From the NCBI GenBank assembly GCA_002897115.2, contig BCIH01000003.1:149954-193664 (forward strand): a DNA stretch of 43,711 bases. Direction: 5' to 3'. The notes beneath the pieces were generated by a model. The model had not been told where the DNA came from. It made no database searches and worked only from the letters and a program-made list of their open reading frames with translations. Of this stretch, positions 11,690 through 21,461 are shown piece by piece. Both the position numbers and the translations under genes were made by a program. This stretch comes from Prototheca cutis (lineage: Eukaryota > Chlorophyta > Trebouxiophyceae > Chlorellales > Chlorellaceae). Every line of letters starts with the position of its first letter. Within the stretch, counting starts at the first letter, position 1.

Positions 11690-13965
11690 ATGGCGACCGC
11701 GATGACCTCCGCCAGTACTCCGGCCCTGGCCGGACGGCAGAGGCTGCAGCCCTGTGCTGGCCCCCGGACCACCATCTTCCGTGGCGTGCACCTAACTCCG
11801 TCCGTTTCTGGGTCTCGGTTCGCCGCGCCCAAGCAATCCATCCCGGCCTCGACCCGCCGGGGGAGCCTGTGCGTGGCCGCTGCCTCCGCCAAGCCCAGTC
11901 CCCCCTGGGGCAAGCGCCCGCCAGCAAAGTGCGCTGGGAATCTCAGCGAAACAGGCATGCTCGCAGACGCTTGGTGTCTTACATGCTCAGAGTGTATCCT
12001 GGCCACGTGCCTTGCAGGCTTGTGCTGGAGGATGGCTCCGTCTGGGTTGGCACCTCCTTTGGCGCCACGGGCACCCAAGGTCAGTTGTGTGTGGGGGGGA
12101 GGTGTGGGGACCGCTGCTTGCTTGCCCTGAGATGATCGGAAGGAATGGGCGCCTTCCAAGTAGATGCATGGATGATCCCTGGTTTCTGGGTCCTTTGGTT
12201 GCTGGGGGGCTAGGGTCCGGGTGGGGCCACTGCAGTCTGGCTCCGCATCGCTGTGCCATCTGGGGCGTCCCCCACACACACATGTGCATACACACATGCA
12301 AATGCCTGCATCCAGTGCCATTCCTAGACCCATCAATGCTTTTCCGACACACCTGTTCTCCCAAACCATCACTGCAGTGGGGGAGGTGGTGTTCAACACG
12401 TCACTGACGGGGTACCAGGAGATTCTGACCGACCCCTCGTACCGTGGCCAGTTTGTGTGCTTCACCTACCCACACATTGGCAACGTGGGCATCAACCCCG
12501 AGGACATGGAGTCGGAGCGCGTGCACCTTGGCGCGGCCATCATCCGCGACCTGTCCTCTGCCGTGTCCAACTACCGCTCCACGCAGACGCTGGACGCGTA
12601 CCTGAAGAAGCAGGGCGTGATTGGCATTGCCGACGTGGACACGCGTGCCATCACGCGGCGTCTGCGCGTGACGGGCTGCCTCAACGGCGTCGTCACCACC
12701 GACATGGCGACGCCCGACTCAGAGCTCCTGGCGCAGACCAAGTCCTGGAGCATCGTGGGCAAGGACCTGATCAGCGAGGTGACGTGCGCCGCGCCCTACG
12801 AGTGGCGCGACCCCACGGGCAAGGAGTGGGAGTTTGCGCCCGAGGCCCTGGCCGCGCGCGAGGGCGGCAAGCCCTTCCACGTTGTTGCCTACGATTTCGG
12901 CATCAAGCACAACATCATGCGCCGCCTGGCATCCCACGGCTGCCGCATCACCGTCGTGCCCGCTGATTTCCCGGCGTCCGAGGTCCTCAAGATGAACCCC
13001 GACGGCGTCTTCTTCTCCAACGGCCCCGTACGTTTCTTCTTTCTGGGGATGTTTTGGACCAAGGGGTGTATTTATGTGTCCGTTTGTTGGTTGCCAGACC
13101 TCCATGCATACATACACACATCGAATTTCCACAACAAGCCTGAATGAACAACAGCACATCCCTTCAAATCCCCCAACACCATGCAGGGTGACCCGAGCGC
13201 GGTGCCATATGCGGTGAAGAATGCCGAGGAGATCCTGGGTCAAAAGCCCGTGTTTGGCATCTGCATGGGTCACCAGGTCCTGGGCCAGGCCTTTGGCGCC
13301 AAGACCTTCAAGCTCAAGTTTGGCCACCACGGTGGCAACCACCCCATCCGCTTCACCCCCACCGGTGCGTGCGTTTGGTGGTGATGGGGGGGGGGGATAT
13401 ATACGAGGAAACGATTGTGCTGCACTGTCGGTTGTCTTGATTGAGCACGTTCAGCCTGGACCAGGCGACACTGACCACGTCGTCGCCATCCACCCCCCGA
13501 TGTCCCCAAATCCTCCCTCCCGTAAATAACAGGCCGCATCGAGATCAGCGCTCAGAACCACAACTTTGCCGTGGACCCCGACACGCTGCCCGAGGAGGTG
13601 GAGGTGTCCCACATCAATCTGAACGACGGCACCTGCGCGGGCATGCTCTACCCCACCAAGAAGGCCATGACCATCCAGGTATGTGGATTTATGGCGGGAG
13701 GACTTTTTTTTATTTCCTTTTTGAGAGGGGGGGCAGCAGATGTGCGTGTGTGCATGACCATCAACGGCAACGGTGGTTCCACGCCGATGTACTGCGACCA
13801 CACCTGGTTCCCTCTCTCAAGAGCTCTGCACCAAAATGCCCCCCGCAACCTGCACCACCACTGCAGTACCACCCCGAGGCCTCCCCTGGCCCACACGACG
13901 CCGACATCTGCTTTGCCCAGTTCATCGACATGCTCAAGGCAGAGCGGCAAGCTGTGACGGCTTGA
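11690..13965 (+). CDS. carA: Carbamoyl-phosphate synthase small (glutaminase) subunit, probably plastidial
   Basis: Class I glutamine amidotransferase subunit of carbamoyl-phosphate synthase. It hydrolyses glutamine and channels ammonia to the large subunit for pyrimidine and arginine synthesis. Exons: 11690-11928, 12018-12079, 12378-13027, 13187-13364, 13533-13678 and 13867-13965; 457 aa. Residues 1-78 are Ser/Ala/Arg-rich, as in a transit peptide. Then [16 protein letters not shown], the CarA N-terminal domain ([17 protein letters not shown]) and the GATase domain with nucleophile Cys in [12 protein letters not shown] and the His-Glu pair in YHPEASPG. Bacterial CarA usually has GICLGHQ, so Met replaces Leu next to the nucleophile. 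The mature part matches family length. Intron 4 has a G11 tract after its donor. Confidence 0.95.
13386..13396 (+). repeat. G11 tract after CarA intron 4 donor
   Basis: Run of 11 G about 20 nt after the donor at 13365. It belongs to the polar homopolymer set. Confidence 0.85.
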
Positions 13966-14446
13966 AGGGCCCCGGGGGGCCATGACACCCACGCGCCCAT
14001 TGGACCTGGTCATTGAATCCAGCTCTTATTTGCCTGCCACGCCACGCCATGCGCCAGAAGACACCTAGGCAGCTCAATGCCGCCTTGAACGCTCGAATTT
14101 CATGTATACTCCTTTTTTGACTGTGAAGAGAACCTAGTCATGATTCCAGGCCCATGTTCTCTGGGGCACACACGTCAAGCCGGGTTGTCTTGGATTCACA
14201 AAAGACATCTTCAGACTTCAAAGGCACGCTGCTGCTTCGGCGGCAAAGCAACGCCGATGCAAGACAATGGAATCGTCCATGGGGATGGCATGAGAGACCG
14301 AGGCTGGGGCCGGCGAACCTGAAAGGGAGCCCGCCGAATCTGGTGGTGAGATCTCCGGACTCCCGCGTGCACCAGGGGCCGGGCGAGGTCTCCATTCTTT
14401 TTAGGGCCTTGCACTTGGCCATGCTACTCACCGCCACCTCCAAGCC
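13966..14446. other. Intergenic region CarA / METTL22-like
   Basis: 481 bp between tandem genes. It should hold the CarA 3' UTR and the METTL22 promoter. Short open frames across it have no recognisable similarity. Confidence 0.4.
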
Positions 14447-16097
14447 ATGACGGGGGATGGGGATGACGATTTGGACCCACCACGCCGGCAGCGGCGAGAT
14501 ATCACGACGGTCGCGGTGACCCCAGCTCGCACGGATGTGGTAGCTTCCGGAGCCCTGGCGTGCCCTGGCCAGACTGGGCAGCCCACCACCATCCGGGACC
14601 TCGCCAACGGTGCGGGCCATGCCTCGTGTCATTTGGTGTCATCCCATGTGCACACTTACACCCCTTCCAAGCACAGCCCAATTGTCTTGACTCAGGCCAG
14701 GCACTGGTCCAGCTCGTGCACGAGCCCAGCGGACTGCTGTCACACACTGGTCTCCAGGTGTGACGGGAGCCTTGACTGGGAAGAAATTCTGGATAACAGC
14801 TTGTTTACCCTCACAGCAGGCAGAATTCCACAGGAAGCATGACATGACGCTGGATTTCTGGATGCACTTGAGGAACGTGGGGTCTGCGTATCGGGCAAAC
14901 CGCCCCGTCCTAGCAAAGGAGAAATCCAAGGCAGGCTCGCCAGCACAAGCCCGCAATCGGATTCGCCCTTGTCCCACAGGTCTGGCAGGGTGCGCTGCTG
15001 TTATCAGACTGGCTTCTAGCACATGAGGACCAACTGCGCGGCGCCTGCTGCCTGGAGCTGGGTTCGGGCACGGGACTGGCCGGACTCGTCGCGGCCCGAA
15101 CTGCGGCGGCCGTCGTCCTCACAGGCGCGCGTGTGGATTTGGGCATTGGCGAGTATAGTGACACCGGATGGGTCCAGCGTAGCTGGAGGGTTGGTTGGCA
15201 CGGGGACCAAGGACCGTGTGATGTGTGGTGCCAGGCCCCGTCTCGTCCAGGAACCCTGAGACCAGCTCGTAGCTCTATCGGTGATCATCTCTGCCTCCCT
15301 TGCTCATGGCGACCCTCGCTGACGGCCCGCTCCTCTCGCACACATCAGACTGCGATCCCGAGGCGCTGGAGACTGCCCGGCGCAACTGCCAGCTCAACGC
15401 CGGACATCGATCCTTTGTCCGGTCCTTTGATTGGCTCGACCCGCCCGATGACTGGACAGCCTGGCTGTGTGGTGGAGACTTATCAGGCGGCGATCCAGCA
15501 TCACATAGCACACCAGGCAATGGCGGTGTCCCACCAGGTAGGGTCACCACGTCCGCTCCAGATCTCCCCGGTGGCAACGAACCGGCCACCATCCTGCCAG
15601 GAGGGCGACAGCTGTCCTTGCTCCTGGCGGCCGACTGCATCTTCGAGGAACACCTGACCGAAGCCTGGATGCGCGCGGTCGTGGCGCTGCTTGCTGGCGA
15701 TGCCTGCGAACGTGGGGCCAAACTCCTGGTGGCTGCGTCGCGACGCCCCGTCTTCCTGCTGGCCTCCTGCCGGATAGCTTGCCCCGCCTATGATGCCTGG
15801 CGCGCCCTGTTCTGGGACGCCGATGACGTGGGTCTCCTGCCGGCGGCGGACAAGGTGACGTGCGCTCCAGCGGCGGACATAGCAGAGGCATCGACAGTGG
15901 GTGGAACACCGAACATGACGGTGAATGCAACGGCTCCAACGACGCTCCCTGCCGTCGCTGAACCAACTTCCGGGCGGCTGCCGCTGGTTGGCCGGCGGGT
16001 TGACGTCGCATCCTTGCCGCGCCGTGTGGCCGGCTACTCCCGCCGCCCCGAAGACGAGCTGTGGGAGCTGTCACTGCTGTGTGACGAATGGTGCTGA
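14447..16097 (+). CDS. METTL22: METTL22-like lysine methyltransferase (family 16)
   Basis: Class I SAM-dependent protein methyltransferase of the METTL21/22 group; human METTL22 methylates Kin17. Exons: 14447-14609, 14696-14757, 14980-15124 and 15349-16097; 372 aa. Seen: an acidic/basic N terminus, the family segment LQVWQGALLLSDWLL, SAM motif I LELGSGTGLAGLVAA, acidic post-I LTDCDPEALETARRN, FDWLDP, the motif-IV equivalent LLLAADCIFEE, and the C-terminal block SLPRRVAGYSRRPEDELWEL typical of METTL22. The LTD join needs a GC-AG intron (donor at 15125). A GT donor 7 nt later also keeps frame but would replace the conserved Asp with His. The last exon contains a 63-nt in-frame segment flanked by GT and AG (15538-15600) that might be an optional intron. 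Confidence 0.85.
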
Positions 16098-16267
16098 TGA
16101 TACGCGGTCGTGGTCTTTGGGCGCGGGCCGGCCATGGTCGGCAGGCGGCATGCTGGGAGTCGTGAAGTCGATGCACCTGACATCAGGATCGAGCTCCGTG
16201 CTCACTCGGAGGAGATTCCTTGTCAGCGTTTGGCCCTTGGAAACTCACCAGNGCAACACACTCTCTC
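16098..16267. other. Convergent spacer METTL22-like / coiled-coil gene
   Basis: 170 bp between two stop codons; contains one N at 16252. No gene seen. Confidence 0.35.
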
Positions 16268-17745
16268 TCAGGCTGTGGCGGAGCTGCCAGCCGGAACGGC
16301 AACAAACCGTGGGCAGTGCAGTTCTGCCGACAGGGCATCTGCCTCGGCCAGCACATCGTCCAGTCCGTGCTCCCAGGTGCAGCCCAGCGCCGCCAGCGCT
16401 GCAGCCTGTGCGTCTGCAGGTGTTGTTGTTGAGAAGAAGAGGGAGTGGGTTGTAGGAATCCGAGGGATGCTGTTGCTGTAAGCGTCCATGTGATACTTGA
16501 CCAGAGGGTGCGTCCTGGGAGCTCGGAACCCCAAGAATGCCGAAACAGCACAGTAGCATACACAAACAATTCTATAAAGCAAAGGCCTGCAATTCACATA
16601 GGCAACCCTCAAACGCACCCTGCTTGGCGTGGAGTTCCTGGAGGGCTTTGGCGACGTCTGCCACGTGTCCTTGCACTGCGGCGCCCTGCGCATCGACGCC
16701 CGCTTGCGCCGAGGCTGCGGCGGCACGGACGCCATCGACGGCGGCGGCAAAACGCGCGGCGTCGTCGGCATGGGCACGTTCTAGCCGTGCCGCCGCGCAA
16801 TCCAGGTCCTCCCGCACGGCCTCCATGCCCTCCCGCAGGGTCAGGAGCTCGGCATCGTGGCGACCCAGCGCCGCGGCTGCCTCGTCCCGGCAGGCCTCCA
16901 GGCCCTCCAGTCGTGCGCCCGCGGCCGCCAGCGCCGCTGCTGCCTCCCCTCGTGCCCCCACTGCAGCCTCTATCCCCCCTCCCAGCTCGTCGAACTGGTC
17001 GGCGATGCTGGCCAGCACCTGCGACAGCCGAGCCGCCGCGCCGGCCTCCGCGGCCGCCAGCGCCGCAGCGTGCGCTTCTTCCTGTGCCTCTAGAGCAGCC
17101 GTCAGCCGTGTCACCGCCAGATCCTGCTCGGCCAGTCTCTGCTCGACACCTTGCAGCCGCTGCTGTGTACTTAGGGCAGCCTCCTGGCGGGTTTTGCGGG
17201 AGGGGGTCGATGACGTATGGATGATGACCGCTTAAAGATTGTGTTCGAACTTCATGTTTCAGAATCATCATCTTCACGCATACTCACTGCAAACTGTCTC
17301 CCAGGAACACAATAACAATGATACTGATCCCCACCTGATGCTCCCGGGTTGCGGTGGCCAGGGCGCTGCTCAGGCGGGCGCACTCTGCCTGGAGGTCCGT
17401 GATCTGGCTGGAGCCAGGCTGGGACTGCAAGGCAGCCACGCTGCGACGCAGGTCCTGCAGTTCCCGGCGCAGGCCCTCCTCCCCATCAGCCGGCTTGGGC
17501 GGGGTGGCGCCGGGGGACGGCTGGATGGTGCGGTGGTGGGGCGGTGGCCGGGTGTGAGCAAAGAGTACTGCCGCAGAACATCCGCAGAGTGCGTTCCGTC
17601 TAAGATCGATATACCACCAAACGCTACTCACCGACGCGGGCGAGATCATGGACAGGGTCTGGCGCTGGAGTTGGGCAATGACCCGATCGAGTCTTGCCAG
17701 CCTGTCCTCGCCACTTGGCGATGCCGCTGCAGCTTCGGGAGACAT
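16268..17745 (-). CDS. Ala-rich coiled-coil protein, function unknown
   Basis: Not recognised as a known family. Exons on the minus strand: 17745-17632, 17520-17335, 17183-16619 and 16413-16268; the phases agree and give 336 aa. Start MSPEAAAASPSGEDRL. The N-terminal helix (RLARLDRVIAQLQRQTL) and a long central region (about residues 100-290) have heptad-like spacing of Leu/Ala/Val with many Ala, Glu, Arg and Gln, so a long coiled coil is predicted. A Pro-rich linker (PSPGATPPKPADG) separates them. The C-terminal 48 residues begin with GCTWEHGLDDVLAEAD-like helix. There is no signal peptide or membrane segment. It is head-to-head with the small WW-motif gene (276 bp). A structural or cytoskeletal role would be a guess. 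Confidence 0.7.
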
Positions 17746-18021
17746 GGCGCTCGCCTGCGGATGCATACAGCCGAAAATAAAACTCACATCGTCATGTGGC
17801 GCATTGATGGCGTGTAAACAATGGACCATGTCCTTTGTCGGCTGAGTTCCGATGCTGTACCAAATCTCCCTGGCTGCCAACGACGTTTTGAACCGATATC
17901 GGAGAATGAACGCTGGATGCAGCCGACGGACCGCGCAATCGTCCACGATGCCATGCCACCCTTCGTGGACACCGTTGTAGCATATACACAATACGCTTTC
18001 GTATTGTGGGCTGGACTGATC
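17746..18021. promoter_or_regulatory. Divergent promoter region coiled-coil / WW-motif genes
   Basis: 276 bp between opposed start codons; shared promoter space for both genes. No specific motif identified. Confidence 0.4.
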
Positions 18022-18553
18022 ATGTCGGCGTCTGCTCTGCAGCAGGTTTGCCGGCAGGGCGCCCGGCGACTGTTGTCCACTGGGCCCCGGCGTGTCCCTC
18101 CACGAGGCCCACCAAAGGCCGAGCCAAGCAGCGCAGTGGTGGTCATCCAGGAGACCCCCAATGCCCCGGTTCAGCGCTGGGAGGAGGTGAGAGACGCCGC
18201 GTCTGGCCAGATTTACTACTGGAACAAGGCAACCGGTGCGCCTGTGGTTGGGGGAGCGTGTGAAAGAACTGATGGTGCCTGGCACGTTGAGGCTTTCCTT
18301 GAGCCCCTATCCTGGTACTGGCGTGTCTAGAGAGGTCTATAGAGTGAAGTAGGGGTTTATTATCCCGCCAACTGCAGGCCAGACAACGGCACTGGGTCAG
18401 AGCCCAGAGCAGTTTCTGTTGATGAAGCGTGCCGAAGCGCAGGCGGCGCTCCCTCCCGTCCCCCCACGGTCGGGAGGTGGACTGGGCCAGCTCCTCATGT
18501 TTGGGTTTGTCTTTGGCGCAGGCTTTACATTGATCGCACGGGTTTTGGGCTGA
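18022..18553 (+). CDS. Small WW-motif membrane protein, probably organellar
   Basis: Two exons, 18022-18235 and 18378-18553; 129 aa. The N terminus (about 1-35) is rich in Arg, Ser and Gln with no acidic residue, as in a mitochondrial presequence. Residues about 53-83 form a WW-like motif: RWEEVRDAASGQIYYWNKATG followed, across the intron, by QTTALGQSP. The first Trp and the YYWN core are present, but the position of the second conserved Trp is occupied within TTALG, so the ligand pocket is altered. The C terminus has a Gly-rich hydrophobic segment (GQLLMFGFVFGAGFTLIARV) that would cross a membrane. Plants have small proteins of similar TTALG type, but I know no established function. Three separate features hold together across one intron, supporting a real gene. 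Confidence 0.72.
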
Positions 18554-18653
18554 GTGGTTTGCTTGTTTGAGGAGGTATTTTGTTAGAATTGTCAGGTTGA
18601 GCAGGAACAGAGAGAATGGTGGGACCCTTCACCTCCTCGCCCCGTCGTTCATG
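18554..18653. other. Convergent spacer WW-motif / RlmH-like
   Basis: Only 100 bp separate the two convergent stop codons, so the 3' UTRs probably overlap. Confidence 0.4.
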
Positions 18654-19338
18654 TCAGTGGTGGTAGGGCGAGCCGCGGAGGATGGTCCATGCACGGTACA
18701 GCTGTTCCAGCAGCAAGATGTGGGCCAGCTGGTGGTTGAGGACCATGTCTGACAGTCGGATGCGGGCATGCGCTCGCGTGGCGATGGCGGCGCCGTGGCC
18801 GTGTGGCCCGCCAATGAGGAAGACGATGTTGTCGCGCCCAGCATCGGGCGCGTCGGCCAGCAGATCGGCCAGGCCGGGGCTGGTCAGCGCCTTGCCTCGC
18901 TCGTCAAGCGCCACGACGTGGGCCCTGGCCGGCAACGCTGCCAGAACCTTTTCCGCCTCATGTTCCCTTGCCAGCAACGGGTCCTTGACGTTCCGAGGGT
19001 TGGGCCGGATGACCAGCTCCTGTACGGGCACATACCTGTTGAGGTTTGGGGGGGGGGGGGGGGGGTCAACAGGGAGTGTTGTAGTGGGCATGCAGCAGAG
19101 CGAGGGCCCTGGATACTGCTTCTAGCCGAGCCGAGGCGCGTCTGATCCCAGCAGTGCCATGTAAAAAGGCATTTTCACATTGTCAGTGAAAATCAAATTG
19201 CCCAATGAACCCCAGATACCTGCTGAGCTTGACCCGCCACTCCCCGGCCAGGGCCTGCGCAGCGGGACTGGCGGCCCGGGCCACCGTGCAGATGGTGATG
19301 GGCAGGGGCCGCACCGCCTGAACCAGGTGTCGGGCCAT
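18654..19338 (-). CDS. RlmH-like SPOUT rRNA methyltransferase (YbeA family)
   Basis: Bacterial RlmH methylates N3 of pseudouridine 1915 in helix 69 of 23S rRNA; plant homologues are thought to act on organellar ribosomes. Exons on the minus strand: 19338-19220 and 19035-18654; 166 aa versus 155 in E. coli. Seen: N-terminal strand LPITICTVARAASP, the ISERGKALTS-like motif as LDERGKALTSPGLADLL, SAM-knot FLIGGPHGHG, and the conserved C terminus LSDMVLNHQLAHILLLEQLYRAWTI ending YHH. An in-frame stop just upstream fixes the start at 19338. There is little room for a transit peptide (about 11 residues before the first strand), so targeting is unclear. The intron has an 18-base C tract in sense, 12 nt before the acceptor. 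Confidence 0.92.
19048..19065 (+). repeat. G18 tract (C tract in sense of RlmH-like intron)
   Basis: Homopolymer directly upstream, in sense, of the acceptor at 19036. It serves as the polypyrimidine region. Confidence 0.85.
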
Positions 19339-19658
19339 GCCACGGCCTGGCCGCTCACATTGTCAGCCTAGAAAGAGAAGTTGAATTTCCAACATGTTGG
19401 CCACGCAGTTGGGACAAAGGACGGCGGAAGGCGAGACGAAATTCTTTGATCTTTTCTTCCGCAGGGAGTTTTGCGAGCACCGACCTGCCGAAACCTGATA
19501 ACGCGAGTCTAGCAAAATGGAACATTTGGCAGGGCGACCGCGACCGCTCCCACGCTCCATTCCCCTCCTATTTCCCATGCATTAGGATCTGAATCAGGGG
19601 CTGGTCCTGGAGTCCGACTGCATGTGGCGCGCCCGCGGGGCGGTTCCGTGGCTGGCAG
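19339..19658. promoter_or_regulatory. Divergent promoter region RlmH-like / RING-H2 genes
   Basis: 320 bp between the opposed starts at 19338 and 19659. The region is less GC-rich than flanking exons. No recognisable element or additional gene. Confidence 0.4.
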
Positions 19659-20980
19659 ATGCCTCTGTTCGACGCCGTCCTAGCTGTGCTCATCCTCGTC
19701 AATGTAGTTGCCGCTGGAATTGGTAAGCAGATGGAACTCATGCCTGTGCAAGCGTCCATGTTTTGCAGTCGGAGGCCAGGCCCGCGGACAGCTTGTTTCG
19801 TGCGCGGGGCGTGACCGTCACTCGCACCCCTACTCCGGCCTTGCTCCAGGGGTGGAGTGCGCCCGCAAGCTTGCCGCGCGTGTGGCCTTGGTTCGGACGA
19901 CATGGACTGTGCTGAGGGAGACCTCGCCGGTGCTGACATCGGCCCTGGTGGACTTTGCCGCCATCTGGGACCGGCTCATGTCCTCCAGAGCCAGTTTCGA
20001 GAGCAGGTGTGCACCTTGTGGGGGGACAGGCTGATGTGGTGGTCAGGAGGCATGCGCGGCCAGCGACGTTGTGTCATGCAGACATGGAACGTCGATTTTT
20101 GCTGTGGCGTGCAAAGGTCTGCCGTGCGCAACCCGACCCACTGGGGGTGAACCCGCACCGGCATGCCGCAGGTTTTCCGTGTTTTGCGATCAGCTGGGTG
20201 ACTTTCTGGAGGACCTGCTGCAAAAGTTCATGGACTGGTTCGAGAAGACTTTCCAGCCGCACCCAGGTAAGGATTTACCTGGGCATGTTTACAGCTGTCG
20301 TTTGGGCGATGGGTGCACGCCTGCGGCAGGGTGCTGCAGCTGGACATTCAGCCGTGCAATGCAGTGGGGTCTGGCTGCCCAGCGTGGCCTGCAGAAACCC
20401 ACAGAAGGCTCGGGTGCTGGATGTATTCTCAAGCCCTGCCAGCTTCACGCTCTTGCCCGTTTGAGTCCCCGACCCGCCACCCTGTTCCCTTGCAGCCGAC
20501 CAAGCCCGGAAGCTCAGGGCGTTGCCGCTCCGCCGAATCTCGGTGTGGGACCTCCAGCATGGGGTGGGCCCGCTGCAGCAAACCACGTGCGCCATCTGCC
20601 TGGATGACTGGAAGCATGCCGAGCAAATACGGTGCGCTGTCCCCCCTTTTTTTTNGGGGGGGGGGGGGGGGGGTATTGTCATTCGGGTTTGCNTTGGCCG
20701 AGGTGGCCGGTGGGCCATTTGCTGCTATGCTAGTGATGACTTGAGCGCTCGCTGCCATTGATTGGAGGCGATGTCAAGGTTCGTGGCAACACATGCCCGG
20801 AGCTGCCTGTCGTATGCCACGCTCGTGAGCTGGAGTGCAAAGTTCTCAACTCCCCTTCCCTGCCGGCGCTTGCGCAGATATCTGCCGCGGTGCAGGCACG
20901 CGTTCCATTCCCGATGCGCGGATTCGTGGCTCTGGAAGCACGGGCGTTGCCCCACGTGTCGAGCGCGAGCGGTGTCATGA
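19659..20980 (+). CDS. Membrane RING-H2 finger protein (probable E3 ubiquitin ligase)
   Basis: Five exons: 19659-19722, 19850-20006, 20172-20266, 20496-20631 and 20878-20980; 184 aa, all phases consistent. The N terminus [20 protein letters not shown] is a single hydrophobic membrane anchor. A helical middle follows ([20 protein letters not shown]). The C-terminal RING is split by intron 4: TCAICLDDW on one side and [30 protein letters not shown] on the other, giving the C3H2C3 zinc ligands of a RING-H2 domain. The RING ends at the very C terminus. Membrane-anchored RING-H2 proteins are usually ubiquitin ligases at endomembranes; the substrate is unknown. The first acceptor is chosen because the alternative at 19769 would leave an intron of only about 47 nt. 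Intron 4 carries a G18 tract and two Ns. Confidence 0.82.
20656..20673 (+). repeat. G18 tract after RING-H2 intron 4 donor
   Basis: Preceded by C and T runs and one N (20655), 24 nt after the donor at 20632. The N and stacked homopolymers suggest difficult sequencing here. Confidence 0.8.
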
Positions 20981-21461
20981 GTGCATCGGCGCGGCGATGT
21001 ATCATTAGGGGGAGTTGTGACGGCGGACGCGAGGCAGGGGGGCTCATCCTCTCACCAGAGCTCCAGAAGTCTTCTGCGCGCCACGATCTCCCAGGCTTGT
21101 AGAAATTTTGTCAAAGGAGCTTGAGGAACGGCAGAATGTGCCGTCGCTTTTATTTTGTTGCTATTGCGTTATCAATGAATGGAATCGTGCGGCTGATTGT
21201 CGTGAAAAACCCACCCGTTCCACCCCCAGGTGGCAACTCCGACATTTTCGAAAGAATAGAATTGTGCTCTGCGGTGTGACTTTGCGCGCGGGAGGCTATC
21301 CCCCCTGATCCAACAACCTTCCACACCTACATATGAAGTTCTTTGAATGATGATTTTCCCTGCCTGGTAACGCAACGCGTATTGGCTGCGGGGTCCAGGA
21401 CGAAGGGCCCTTAAGGGGGCCACTATTCTGACAGGGCGGGTTACGCCCTCTGGTCTGGATC
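20981..21461. other. Intergenic region RING-H2 / WD-like gene
   Basis: 481 bp after the RING-H2 stop and before the next start. AT content is higher at 21100-21400. I see no gene or RNA here; it should contain the RING 3' UTR and the promoter of the following gene. Confidence 0.35.

Noticed and set aside
18554..18653. Possible hidden small gene between WW-motif and RlmH-like genes
   Set aside because: Only 100 bp between stops and no start, splice signals or conserved motif.
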